Shown one piece after another: positions 1-8,055 of a stretch of DNA of 64,000 nt. Location of the stretch: positions 1,674,001 to 1,738,000 of the forward strand of contig CAWBJW010000002.1 in NCBI GenBank assembly GCA_963789255.1, read 5' to 3'. The DNA is from DATARH01 sp963789255 (lineage in GTDB: Bacteria; Pseudomonadota; Alphaproteobacteria; ATCC43930; CGMCC-115725). A program made the position numbers and the translations under genes. Position 1 is the stretch's first letter, and each line of letters begins with the position of its first letter. The notes below the pieces were generated by a model. That model saw nothing but the letters and a program-made list of their open reading frames with translations. It was not told the origin of the DNA and searched no databases.

Positions 1-2
1 AC

Positions 3-2081
3 GGGCGCGCCGTCACCTATCGGCGGCTGCACGCCATCCCCGCGGATTGGGGCACCGCGGTCAGCGTCCAGGCGATGGTGTTCGGCAACCGCGGCGAGGA
101 TTGCGCGACCGGCGTCGCCTTCACCCGCAACCCCTCGACCGGCGCCAACGAGTTCTACGGCGAATACCTCGTCAATGCCCAGGGCGAGGATGTCGTCGCC
201 GGCACCCGCACCCCGCAGCACCTGACGATCGCCGCCAAGAAGGCCGGCAACGCCAAGCTGCCGGCAATGGAAGAGGTGATGCCCGAGGTGTTTGCGGAGT
301 TGGTGACGGTCCGCCGGATCCTCGAAGACCATTACCGCGACATGCAGGATGTCGAGTTCACCGTCGAGCGCGGCAAGCTGTGGATGCTGCAGACGCGCAC
401 CGGCAAGCGCACGGCGCCGGCCGCACTGACGATCGCGGTGGCGCTGGTCGCCGAAGGGCGGATCGGCCGCGAGGAGGCGATCCGGCGCATCGAGCCCAAT
501 TCGCTCGATCAGCTGCTGCACCCGATGCTCGACCCGAGTGCGAAGACCACGGTACTCGCCCGCGGCCTGCCCGCGTCGCCCGGCGCCGCCTCGGGCAAGG
601 TGGTGTTTTCCGCCGACGAGGCCGACGCCGCGGCGAGCCATGGCGAAAGCGTGATCCTGGTGCGGATCGAAACCAGCCCAGAGGACATCCACGGCATGCA
701 TGCCGCCAAAGGCATCCTGACGACAAGGGGCGGCATGACCAGCCACGCCGCCGTCGTCGCGCGCGGCATGGGACGGCCGTGCGTCGCGGGCGCCGGCGAT
801 CTGCACATCGACTATGCGGCCGGCACGATGGCGGCGCGCAACCATCTCGTGCGGGCCGGCGATCTGATCACGATCAACGGCTCGACCGGCGAAGTCATGC
901 TTGGCGAAGTGCCGACGATCCAGCCGGTTTTGTCCGGCGATTTCGCGACGCTGATGGGCTGGGCCGACGCGCTGCGCAAGCTCAAGGTCCGCGCCAATGC
1001 CGAAACCGCAGTCGACGCCCGCGCCGCGCGGGACTTCGGCGCCGAAGGGATCGGGCTGTCGCGCACCGAGCACATGTTCTTCGACGCTGGCCGCATCGGC
1101 CCGATGCGCGAGATGATCATGGCCGATGAGGAGCCCGGCCGCCGCGCCGCGCTCGCCAAGCTCCTGCCGATGCAGCGGGCCGATTTTAGCGAGATCTTCC
1201 GGATCATGCACGGGCTGCCGGTAACCATTCGGCTGCTCGATCCGCCGCTCCACGAATTCCTGCCGAAGACCGATGCCGAGTTCGACGAGATGGCGCGGCT
1301 CACCGGCAAGAGCGTTGTCGAGGTGCGAACGCGGACCCACGCCCTCCACGAGTCCAACCCGATGCTCGGCCATCGCGGCTGCCGGCTCGGCATCACCTAT
1401 CCCGAGATTTATGAGACCCAGGCGGTGGCGATCTTCGAGGCGGCCGCCGCGGTGATGCGGGAGACCGGCGACACGGTCGAACCCGAAATCATGATGCCGC
1501 TGATCGCGACGCGGCGCGAATTCGAGATCCTGAAGGAGATCGTCGATCGGGTCGCCGGCGAGGTCATGGAACGGGCCGGGGTCAAGATCCCCTATCTGGT
1601 CGGCACGATGATCGAACTTCCCCGCGCGGCTCTGCTCGCCGGCGAGATCGCCCGGAGCGCCCAGTTCTTCAGCTTTGGCACCAACGATCTGACGCAGACC
1701 GTCTACGGCATCTCGCGCGACGATTCGGCGAGTTTCATCGGCGCCTACCAGAAGCTCGGGGTCTTCGCGCACGACCCGTTCGTGACCCTCGACACCGTCG
1801 GGGTCGGCGAATTGATCCGGATCGCCGTCGAGCGCGGCCGCGCCGCCCGGCCCGATTTGAAGCTCGGCATCTGCGGCGAGCATGGCGGCGACCCCGCCTC
1901 CATTCATTTCTGCCGCGCGATCGGGCTCGATTACGTGTCGTGCTCGCCCTACCGGGTGCCGATCGCCCGCCTCGCCGCGGCCCAGGCCGAGGCTGTCCGG
2001 CGAATCGGGCACGACGACAGCGTAATTTCCGCCCCTCTCCCGCACCGCGGGAGAGGGTGGCGAGCGCAGCGAGCCGGGTGA
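3..2081 (+). CDS. ppdK: Pyruvate, phosphate dikinase, 3' part (5' end outside window)
   Basis: Catalyses reversible conversion of pyruvate, ATP and phosphate to PEP, AMP and pyrophosphate in the cytoplasm. The reading frame is open from the window edge, so the N-terminal ATP-grasp domain is mostly missing. Visible are the end of the nucleotide-binding part (GNRGEDCATGVAFTRNP near 75-135), the swivelling phosphohistidine domain with GGMTSHAAVVARG (about 730-765; the His carries the phosphate), and the PEP/pyruvate TIM barrel ending in GICGEHGGDP (about 1867-1896) with the catalytic Cys. The last 20 or so residues are encoded by a palindromic repeat and look unlike the normal family C-terminus. 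Family identity is certain; only the true end is doubtful. Confidence 0.97.
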   Translation, partial: GRAVTYRRLHAIPADWGTAVSVQAMVFGNRGEDCATGVAFTRNPSTGANEFYGEYLVNAQGEDVVAGTRTPQHLTIAAKKAGNAKLPAMEEVMPEVFAELVTVRRILEDHYRDMQDVEFTVERGKLWMLQTRTGKRTAPAALTIAVALVAEGRIGREEAIRRIEPNSLDQLLHPMLDPSAKTTVLARGLPASPGAASGKVVFSADEADAAASHGESVILVRIETSPEDIHGMHAAKGILTTRGGMTSHAAVVARGMGRPCVAGAGDLHIDYAAGTMAARNHLVRAGDLITINGSTGEVMLGEVPTIQPVLSGDFATLMGWADALRKLKVRANAETAVDARAARDFGAEGIGLSRTEHMFFDAGRIGPMREMIMADEEPGRRAALAKLLPMQRADFSEIFRIMHGLPVTIRLLDPPLHEFLPKTDAEFDEMARLTGKSVVEVRTRTHALHESNPMLGHRGCRLGITYPEIYETQAVAIFEAAAAVMRETGDTVEPEIMMPLIATRREFEILKEIVDRVAGEVMERAGVKIPYLVGTMIELPRAALLAGEIARSAQFFSFGTNDLTQTVYGISRDDSASFIGAYQKLGVFAHDPFVTLDTVGVGELIRIAVERGRAARPDLKLGICGEHGGDPASIHFCRAIGLDYVSCSPYRVPIARLAAAQAEAVRRIGHDDSVISAPLPHRGRGWRAQRAG
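2033..2057. repeat. Perfect 11-bp hairpin of a dispersed intergenic palindrome
   Basis: CCCTCTCCCGC pairs with GCGGGAGAGGG around a 3-nt loop, overlapping the last codons of ppdK and followed by a CGAGCGCAGCGAGCCGGGTGAGGG tail split over the ppdK stop. Similar C/G-rich palindromes recur in other gaps of this window. It could serve as the ppdK transcription terminator, although there is no clear T-run. Confidence 0.6.
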
Positions 2082-2122
2082 GGGTTTAATCGCTAAAAAT
2101 TCTCGACGACTTCACACGCGGA

Positions 2123-2896
2123 GTGGGCCGTGATGTGTATTCGACGCGCTGGCTCGCGGTCATCGCGCTTGTCGCCAGCGTTGCTTGTCTCTTTCCGGGA
2201 ATAGTGTCTGCGGCAAGGAAGCAGCCACCTGGGCAGCTAACGTGCGGTCCTTTCGCCGAGACCGCTGTCCCTAATCCGGTTCAGCAGACCGATCCGGCGG
2301 CCGTTCAGCGGTTCGAATTCATTAACAATGAGGCGAAGGCTCGATCGCATACCGTGGTCTTTCTCGGCAACTCATTGACACAGAAATGGGACCGCTCGGT
2401 GTGGGAGCGGAATTTCGTGTCCCTCGATGCGCTCAACGCTGGCGTCAACGGTGATCGGACGGAGAATCTGCTTTGGCGGATCGAGCATGGCAACCTCGAT
2501 GGTCAACGACCAGACCTCGCAGTGCTGTTGATCGGCACCAACGACATCGGACGCAATCGTCCCGCCAAGATCATCACCGAGGGAGTTCGCGAGATTCTCC
2601 TGGCGCTCCGGTCACGCTTGCAAAAGGCCCAAATTCTTCTCCTGGGCATTCTGCCCAGAAGCGAGTCGCCTGACTCCGAACGACGCCGCCAAGTCGCGGA
2701 GGTCAACCAGTTGATCCGAACCTGCGCGGATCACGAACATGTTTTCTATGGCGACGTGGGTGACGCCTTACTGGATCGGGCCGGACGTTTGACGCGCGAG
2801 GTTTCACCCGATGGAGTTCATCTGAGCCAGCATGGCTATGCCATCTTGACGGATCGGCTTGAGCTTGAGTTCGGTAGACTACCCCCGGCGCAATAG
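2123..2896 (+). CDS. Secreted SGNH/GDSL-type hydrolase
   Basis: Probable exported esterase or acetylhydrolase. The N-terminus has a hydrophobic segment at residues 10-30 (LAVIALVASVACLFPG) ending at VSA-A, a plausible signal peptidase I site. The SGNH blocks are in order: FLGNSLT (block I, catalytic Ser), AGVNGD (block II, Gly), GTNDIG (block III, Asn) and DGVHLS (block V, Asp and His), matching GDSL-like lipase/acylhydrolases such as platelet-activating factor acetylhydrolase homologues. The frame starts at GTG 2123; another GTG four codons later is equally possible. Substrate is unknown. It stands alone between ppdK and the IS-disrupted region. Confidence 0.85.
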   Translation: MGRDVYSTRWLAVIALVASVACLFPGIVSAARKQPPGQLTCGPFAETAVPNPVQQTDPAAVQRFEFINNEAKARSHTVVFLGNSLTQKWDRSVWERNFVSLDALNAGVNGDRTENLLWRIEHGNLDGQRPDLAVLLIGTNDIGRNRPAKIITEGVREILLALRSRLQKAQILLLGILPRSESPDSERRRQVAEVNQLIRTCADHEHVFYGDVGDALLDRAGRLTREVSPDGVHLSQHGYAILTDRLELEFGRLPPAQ

Positions 2897-2910
2897 GGGC
2901 CTATATTCGC

Positions 2911-3384
2911 TCAGTTTGATTTCTGGAATGTGCCGGTCAAGCGGCCCGATGCTCCGATGAAGATGGCATCGATCGATCCAGGGACGCCAATAGGACCACC
3001 AAGAGTGAACTTGAATGTGCTGCCTTGATCGTCCTGGAAGGAGAGCACGCCATCGCGTAGCACGGCCGCCCTATGTTGCTCTTTCCATGAAAGACCGCTT
3101 CCTCCATAGACGTAAATCACGTCTGCGGCTCCCCGAGGATCGATCCCTTGGACAATCAAAGCACCGCACAATCGACCACGATTATTCCAATTTCCCGCCC
3201 ACACGCCGAGAAAGCCCGTGTTGCTGCTCCCCTGCTCAATCGTGTACTCGACGGGCTTTCCACACACCATGGACGTTTGGCCCGAGGGATGGTCGGTTCT
3301 TGGTAGACTTGGTGTAGACAGGGACGCAATCGGGCCTGGCTGGTGATAGCTACCGGCCGATGAAGCAGCCTGATCGGTCGCCTT
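2911..3384 (-). pseudogene. 3' fragment of a secreted protein, cut by the IS5-family element
   Basis: The frame is open from the left end of the IS5-family element (3384) to the stop at 2911, and the first ATG (3270) lies well inside, so the 5' end was probably removed by the insertion. The conserved core reads FLGVWAGNW, then a Cys and ALIVQGID, then VIYVYG, then SGRLTGTF. This resembles the beta-rich WAG.W domain that I have seen attached to secreted hydrolases, but I cannot name the family. The preceding Pro/Ser/Thr-rich stretch looks like a linker. Alternatively the 119-residue form starting at 3270 could be a complete small protein. Confidence 0.5.
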
Positions 3385-3425
3385 AGAACCGCTCCGGAAA
3401 GTTGGAATCTAAGCGGAACGGGTTA

Positions 3426-4591
3426 TACCAAGTCCCTCCGAGCGCGACTCACGTAGGGGATTCCCAAGGCGAGGAGAATGTGATTCACCGTGGCAAACGA
3501 GAGGGGGTTTGCCATGGCGGCAGCGGTTCGCCTTCGGGAGGGTTACGACGCGGTAGGATTGCGCGATCTGGCGAAGCGGTCTGTGGATGCCGCTCAGACC
3601 CGACGCTTGTTGGCTCTGGCGGCGATCTATGACGGCGGATCTCGCACCGAGGCCGCCAAGATGGGTGGCGTCGGGCTGCAAACGGTGCGGGACTGGGTGT
3701 TGGCTTTCAACGCCGAGGGGCCGCCTGGCTTGGTGAACGGCAAGGCCCCGGGCAACGCGCCGCTGCTCACCGAAGCGCACCGGCAAGCGTTGCTGGAGAT
3801 CGTCGAGAGCGGTCCGATCCCGGCGGTTCACGGCGTTGTCCGCTGGCGGCTGGTCGATCTGGCGCAATGGGTGTTCGAGGAATTCCGCATCTCGATCAGC
3901 AAGCAGACGCTGAGCCGCGAATTGCGCGCTCTGGGCTTGCGCAAGCTGTCGGCGCGACCCCGGCACCACGCCCAGGATGGCGAGGCCCTGGCGGCGTTCA
4001 AAAAAACTTCGCCGAGAGCCTCGACGTGATTGCCAAGCGCGACGCGGCCGGCAAGCCGATAGAGATCTGGTTTCAAGACGAGGCCCGGATCGGCCAGAAG
4101 AACAAGATCACCCGGCGATGGGCACGGCGCGGGACGCGGCCCTCGGCACCCCACGATCAGAGAACGCGCTCGACCTATATCTTCGGCGCGATCTGTCCGG
4201 CCAAGGGGACTGCCGCCGGCCTCATCCTGCCGCGCTGCAATACCGCCGCGATGGCGCTGCACCTGGCCGAAATCTCCCGAACGGTTACACCGGGCGCCCA
4301 TGCCGTCCTGCTGCTCGATCAGGCCGGCTGGCACCTCTCCGCCAAGCTCGACATCCCCGACAACATCACCCTGATGCCGCTGCCCCCGAAGTCGCCGGAA
4401 CTCAATCCGGTCGAAAACATCTGGCAGTACATGCGCGACAACTGGCTCTCCAACCGGGTCTTCCAGTCGTACGGCGACATCCTCGATCACTGCTGTCATG
4501 CCTGGAACAAGCTCGTTGACCGGCCATGGACTATCATGTCGATCGGCCTGCGCGATTGGGCCCATCGGTTCTAATCAGCGGGATTTGGTAT
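3426..4591 (+). mobile_element. IS630-family element nested in the IS5-family element
   Basis: The ends are inverted copies: ATACCAAGTCCC (3425-3436) and GGGATTTGGTAT (4580-4591; reverse complement ATACCAAATCCC), 11 of 12 matching. TA sits on both sides (3424-3425 and 4592-4593), as expected for IS630/Tc1 elements, which duplicate a TA target. The ends are offset by one base, so exact boundaries are uncertain by 1-2 bp. Joining the flanks restores the continuous IS5-family sequence GGGTTAGGCGACG, in which the IS5 transposase ends RRLTRSA instead of the present RRLIPNPAD. That reconstruction is the strongest support for nesting. Confidence 0.9.
3490..4574 (+). CDS. IS630-family transposase, two frames joined by a -1 frameshift
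   Basis: Helix-turn-helix DNA binding plus DDE transposase. The first frame runs 3490-4029 (IYDGGSRTEAAKMGGVGLQTVRDW is the HTH); the second ends at 4574 and holds the catalytic triad: Asp in WFQDEARIGQ, Asp in LLLDQAGWH and Glu in SPELNPVENIWQY. The frames overlap at a run of seven A (TTC AAA AAA ACT at 3998-4009). A -1 slip on AAA AAA gives FKKNFAESLD, the usual IS630 junction, so this is probably programmed frameshifting rather than damage. The start is GTG 3490; ATG 3514 is an alternative. The predicted fused product is about 360 residues, the family's normal size. Confidence 0.88.
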
Positions 4592-5445
4592 TAGGCGACG
4601 CGGCATAATTCGGATCATGGCGAGGCGAAGGAAGGCGACGACCGAACGGGCGTAGCGTTCGAAATCGCGGGCGAGGCGGCGGAAATGGCTGATCCAGGCC
4701 AAGGTGCGTTCGACAATCCAGCGCTTGGGCACGACCTCGAAGCGCGGGACATTGTTGCGTTTGACGATCTCCAGACGCCATCTTCCGCTCGTGGCCACCC
4801 GCTCGGTCATGATCGGTCCCTGGTAGCCGGCATCGGCAAAGATCACCTCGATGAACGGCTGGCGGCGGCGGGTGTGGCGCAGCAACGCCGCGGCGCCGTC
4901 GCGGTCCTGCACATCGGCGGCATGCACCGTGACGCCAACCATCAGGCCGAGCGTATCGACCATGATATGGCGCTTGCGCCCGGTGACTTTCTTGCCCGCG
5001 TCCCACGGGTCGCGGCGTTGCCGCGCCCGAGGGCAGGCTCCACCCTGCGGGTCGATCGAGGCCCCCCTTTTTGCGCCGCCCGGGCGCTCTGGCTGTCGAT
5101 GATCGCCGCCGTTGGGCTGGCTTCCCGCCCGGCCTCTTCGCGGCAGGCGACATAGAGGGTGTGATGGATGCGCTCCAGCGTGCCGTCCCGCTGCCACAGG
5201 TCGAGATAGTCGTAGACCGTGCTTTTCGGCGGCAAATCCTTCGGCAGCGCCTCCCATTGGCAGCCGGTCAACAGCACGTAGAAGATGCCGTTCAATACCT
5301 CGCGCACATTGACCGAGCGCGGCCGCCCGCCGCGCTTGGCCGGCGGGATCAGCGGCGCCACCCGCTGCCACTCCTCCTCCGTCAGGTCGCTCGGATAGCG
5401 CAGGCTCTTGCGCCTCGCCGCCAGGCGGTGTTCCTTTGTCCACAT
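4571..5445 (-). CDS. IS5-family transposase, two frames, C-terminus altered by IS630 insertion
   Basis: DDE transposase of the IS1031/IS427-like IS5 group. The upstream frame starts MWTKEHRLAARR at 5445, contains DLTEEEW, the RGGRPRSVNVREVLNGIFY segment and the first Asp in IIDSQSARAAQKG. The downstream frame contains ASIDP, DAGKKVTGRKRH, the second Asp in FADAGYQG and Glu in IVERTLAW. They meet at a run of five A and six G near 5068-5078; a -1 slip gives KGGASIDP, the family consensus, so the shift is probably programmed. There is an extra stretch of about 14 residues between IDPQG and DAGKK that the family usually lacks. The final IPNPAD comes from the nested IS630 end. Confidence 0.85.
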
Positions 5446-5500
5446 GTGGTGCCCATCACCAGATCGCACCACATATCGAATCACAACCGACTCCACCAAT

Positions 5501-6322
5501 TCAACATCTTTTCGGAGCGGTTCTTAGGGTCAGATCCGATCGCAGATCTTGCGGGATTCCGAGCATTTCGCGTTCAGACGGTGAAATATTTCCCGAGACC
5601 AACATGCGGCCGTCGTCCTCGAACGATATTGAACATCTATCGAAAAGCGCGTCGAGGTTCGCGGTTAAGAGCAGACCGTTTGCTGGGTTCAGTCGTTCAT
5701 CATCAGTGCAGGAGCGCCACGGCTTTATGTGCGATGCACGCAAAATATCTTCCAGTGTGCAGCCAGTAACAACACACCTTCGCCGCCATCTTTCGAGAAC
5801 TTGACGCCGGAACTGCCCTTGCCCCAGGCGGGCTTCAACGAGACGTTGCCGCGTCGTTTCGTCAATCGACCGATCATGCCGAATGGTTCCGAGGTCGATG
5901 GCGACTGGATCATAAAGCGTATCAAGGTAATCGGCTTCCTCGTCACAGAGGCGGGTTATGCTCGCGAGGGCATCCTGTATGAGCTTCGCAGCAAGGTCGT
6001 GTTGCAATTGCGATTCTGGGTTTTCCAAAATGTCATGCAAAGCATCATTGTTGAAGGGTTGGCGCGGCGCAGAAGCGTCAATCGAAATTCTAAAGTGCCT
6101 TGTGTCGCGCCTGTCGCTGGTAGATACCTCCTCCCAGGAAGAGCCGGGTTCTATGAGAGAGCCTCGCTCTTCTAGACCGAGCCCGCGGGCGTGAATGCTA
6201 TCAGGCCTTGGGTTCTCGATCTTCCATACGAATACCCTATCGCTTTGTCGGGGATCAGGGGTATTCGGCGGGTGTCGACGATTTTGGACTGAAAGGGGTG
6301 TCGCCGTGCATATCGTCAGCAT
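5501..6322 (-). CDS. HNH endonuclease-type protein, C-terminus replaced by IS5 end
   Basis: The C-terminal half is a PF13391-like HNH nuclease domain: CVVTGC supplies Cys ligands, then LRASHIKPW with the HNH His, then ERLNPANGLLLTANLDALFDR and ISFEDDGRMLVS. The N-terminal 150 residues (RVFVWKIENPR and following) are not recognised and might be a DNA- or modification-sensing domain as in many modification-dependent HNH nucleases; that is inference. Host sequence ends at 5524; the last residues TAPKRC and the stop at 5501 are read from the IS5 inverted repeat. The nuclease core is intact, so activity may survive. No methyltransferase partner is nearby. Confidence 0.75.
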   Translation of the reverse strand: MLTICTATPLSVQNRRHPPNTPDPRQSDRVFVWKIENPRPDSIHARGLGLEERGSLIEPGSSWEEVSTSDRRDTRHFRISIDASAPRQPFNNDALHDILENPESQLQHDLAAKLIQDALASITRLCDEEADYLDTLYDPVAIDLGTIRHDRSIDETTRQRLVEARLGQGQFRRQVLERWRRRCVVTGCTLEDILRASHIKPWRSCTDDERLNPANGLLLTANLDALFDRCSISFEDDGRMLVSGNISPSEREMLGIPQDLRSDLTLRTAPKRC

Positions 6323-6357
6323 AACATTTGATTAGGATTGCCATAGCTCTGTCTCTT

Positions 6358-6513
6358 TCACGCCAACTTTGTATCTATGCCGGCACTCTCAACGATCAAC
6401 TCTAATTCGGCATCAGCGGTCAGTTCCGGGGTATGCATGCCGTAGCTGGCGGGCTCGACGACGACACCCATTGCGCGTTTCTCCGCCTGGAGGTTCACCC
6501 TCCGCTCGTGCAT
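6358..6513 (-). CDS. Possible small protein, 51 residues, unknown
   Basis: An open frame starting MHERRVNLQAEKRAMG ends 35 bp before the HNH gene on the same strand. Composition is acidic toward the C-terminus (ELTADAELELIVESAGID) and looks protein-like rather than random, but there is no recognisable family and no strong ribosome site. It could be a real small gene co-transcribed with the nuclease or the remnant of a longer gene lost in the rearranged patch. Low certainty. Confidence 0.25.
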   Translation of the reverse strand: MHERRVNLQAEKRAMGVVVEPASYGMHTPELTADAELELIVESAGIDTKLA

Positions 6514-6543
6514 AGTAAGCGCGGTCGGCGACAGGAGGCGAGG

Positions 6544-7147
6544 GTGGAGATCATCGAGGACATCGCGGAGATCCGTTCTCTTTATGGCGAGCCGGCCGAG
6601 CGCTCGGTCAAGAAGCAGCTGCCGCGGCTGGAAAAGCACTCGCGCGCGTTCATCGCATTGTCGCCGTTTCTCGTCATCGCCTCGACCGACCCGTCGGGAC
6701 GTTGCGACGCTTCGCCTAAGGGCGACGCGCCGGGCTTTGTCCGGGTGCTCGACGACTCCACCCTGCTGATCCCCGACCAACAACCGGGTCGACACGATCG
6801 GCAATCTGCTGGCCTCTCCGGGGGTCGGGCTGATCTTCTTCGTGCCCGGCCTGCGCGAGACATTGCGGGTCAACGGCCGCGCCCAGATCACCTCGGACCC
6901 GGCGTTGCTCGAACCTTGCGCGGTCAACGGCAAGGTGCCGCGCAGCGGCATTCTCGTGACCGCGGATGAGGTCTATTTCCACTGCGGCAAGGCGCTGATC
7001 CGCTCGGATCTGTGGAACCCCGAGAAGCACATCGCGCAAGCCGATTTCCCCTCGCTCGGGCGCATCATCACCGAGCAGATCGGCGAGGGCTCGGTCGCCG
7101 AAGCCGAGCGCGCCACCGCCGAGAGCTACCGCACCCGGCTCTACTGA
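6544..7147 (+). pseudogene. Pyridoxamine 5'-phosphate oxidase-like FMN-binding protein, frameshifted
   Basis: Related to the MSMEG_1061-like FMN-binding split-barrel family. GTG 6544 follows a good ribosome site (AGGAGGCGAGG). The first frame reads LYGEPAERSVKKQLPRLEKHSRAFIALSPFLVIASTDPSGRCDASPKGDAPGF in three short conserved blocks up to LLIPD. The continuation, NNRVDTIGNLLASPGVGLIFF and then PGLRETLRVNGRA, is in the next frame. The break lies at about 6777-6783, where the usual RPG between IPD and NNR is missing. An 8-nt deletion or a +1 insertion would both explain it. It lies 27 bp upstream of the PEP-mutase family gene. Confidence 0.75.
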
Positions 7148-7174
7148 CCCTCCGGGCGGCGCGAGGAGGATGCC

Positions 7175-8014
7175 ATGAACCAGGCTGAACAGGCGGTCAA
7201 GGCCGAGCTGTTTCGTGCGATGCATAGCGGGCCGCCGCTCCTGCTGCTGCCCAATGCGTGGGATGCGATAACCGCCCGGATCATCGTCGGCACCGGTTTT
7301 CCGGCGATCGCGACGACCAGCGGCGGGGTTGCCTGGGCGCTCGGCTATGCCGACGGGGAAGCCGCGCCGTGGGACGAGGTCGTGGCCGCCACCGCGCGCA
7401 TCGCCCGTGCGGTCGCCACGCCGGTCACCGCCGATATCGAAAGCGGCTATGGCGACACGCCCGAGGCGGTCGGCCGAAGGATCGGCGACATCATCGGTGC
7501 CGGGGCGGTCGGCGTGAACCTCGAAGACGGCTTGAAGACAGGCACGCCGCCGATCCGCAGCCTGGAGGACGCTGCCGCGCGCATCCGCGCGGCGCGCGAG
7601 GCGGCCCGCGCCGCCGGGGTGCCGATCGTGATCAACGCCCGCACCGATCTTTACATCAAGAATATCGGCGATGAGGCGACCCGGTTCGACGAGGCGGTGG
7701 CGCGCGGCCGGGCCTATCTCGCCGCCGGCGCCGATTGCGTCTATCCGATCGCGTTGCGCGATCCCGAGACGATCGGGCGCCTCGTCAAGGCGCTCGACGC
7801 TCCGGTCAACGTCAATGTGCGGGCCGGGCTGCCGGGTATCGCCGAGCTGGAAGCGCTCGGCGTCAAGCGCGCCAGCACCGCGACGGTGCTGCCGCTGATG
7901 GCGATGGGGCTGGTGCGGCAGGTGGCCGAACGGATGCGCGCGACCCACCGCTTCGACGCGCTCAATCCGGGAATGACCCACCCCGAGGCGCAGCAGCTTC
8001 TCGCGCCGAGATAG
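7175..8014 (+). CDS. Isocitrate lyase/PEP mutase superfamily protein
   Basis: A 279-residue TIM-barrel C-C lyase family member (2-methylisocitrate lyase / PEP phosphonomutase / oxaloacetate decarboxylase group). Markers are LLLPNAWDAITARI at the N-terminus, TADIESGYGD (metal-binding Asp region), GVNLEDG and IVINARTDLY. The loop that carries KKCG(H/S) in true isocitrate and methylisocitrate lyases is not present, so it is probably not one of those. This short subfamily is usually annotated only as isocitrate lyase/phosphoenolpyruvate mutase family. A good AGGAGG site precedes ATG 7175. Substrate unknown. Confidence 0.88.
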   Translation: MNQAEQAVKAELFRAMHSGPPLLLLPNAWDAITARIIVGTGFPAIATTSGGVAWALGYADGEAAPWDEVVAATARIARAVATPVTADIESGYGDTPEAVGRRIGDIIGAGAVGVNLEDGLKTGTPPIRSLEDAAARIRAAREAARAAGVPIVINARTDLYIKNIGDEATRFDEAVARGRAYLAAGADCVYPIALRDPETIGRLVKALDAPVNVNVRAGLPGIAELEALGVKRASTATVLPLMAMGLVRQVAERMRATHRFDALNPGMTHPEAQQLLAPR

Positions 8015-8055
8015 GCACTGCCGGCAACGGCGGGTGACGGGCGCGATGCTTCAAT

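Larger units (their letters stand above)
3386..5523 (-). mobile_element. IS5-family (IS1031-like) element carrying a nested IS630-family element
   Basis: The terminal inverted repeats GAACCGCTCCGGAAAG (left, from 3386) and GAACCGCTCCGAAAAG (right end, read inward from 5523) match at 15 of 16 positions. Both are flanked by TTA (3383-3385 and 5524-5526), the TNA-type 3-bp target duplication of the IS1031 group. Removing the nested element leaves about 970 bp, the normal size for this group. It carries one transposase gene in two overlapping frames on the minus strand. Its right end overwrote the 3' end of an HNH nuclease gene, and its left end truncates another gene. Confidence 0.9.

Noticed and set aside
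47..1129. Long Arg-rich open frames overlapping ppdK and most other genes
   Set aside because: They are out-of-frame readings of conserved genes in very GC-rich DNA; composition (Arg, Ala, Pro, Gly excess) and lack of family motifs mark them as non-coding.
3998..4009. IS630 frameshift as gene damage
   Set aside because: The A7 run and restored consensus FKKNF fit regulated -1 recoding seen in this family, and the direction is opposite to the +1 gains in cellular genes.
5501..6513. A complete restriction-modification or anti-phage island around the HNH nuclease
   Set aside because: No methyltransferase, helicase or other defence gene is adjacent; flanks are IS elements and a broken flavoprotein gene.
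7175..8014. Annotation as 2-methylisocitrate lyase (prpB)
   Set aside because: The KKCG catalytic loop is absent, so the specific assignment is not supported.
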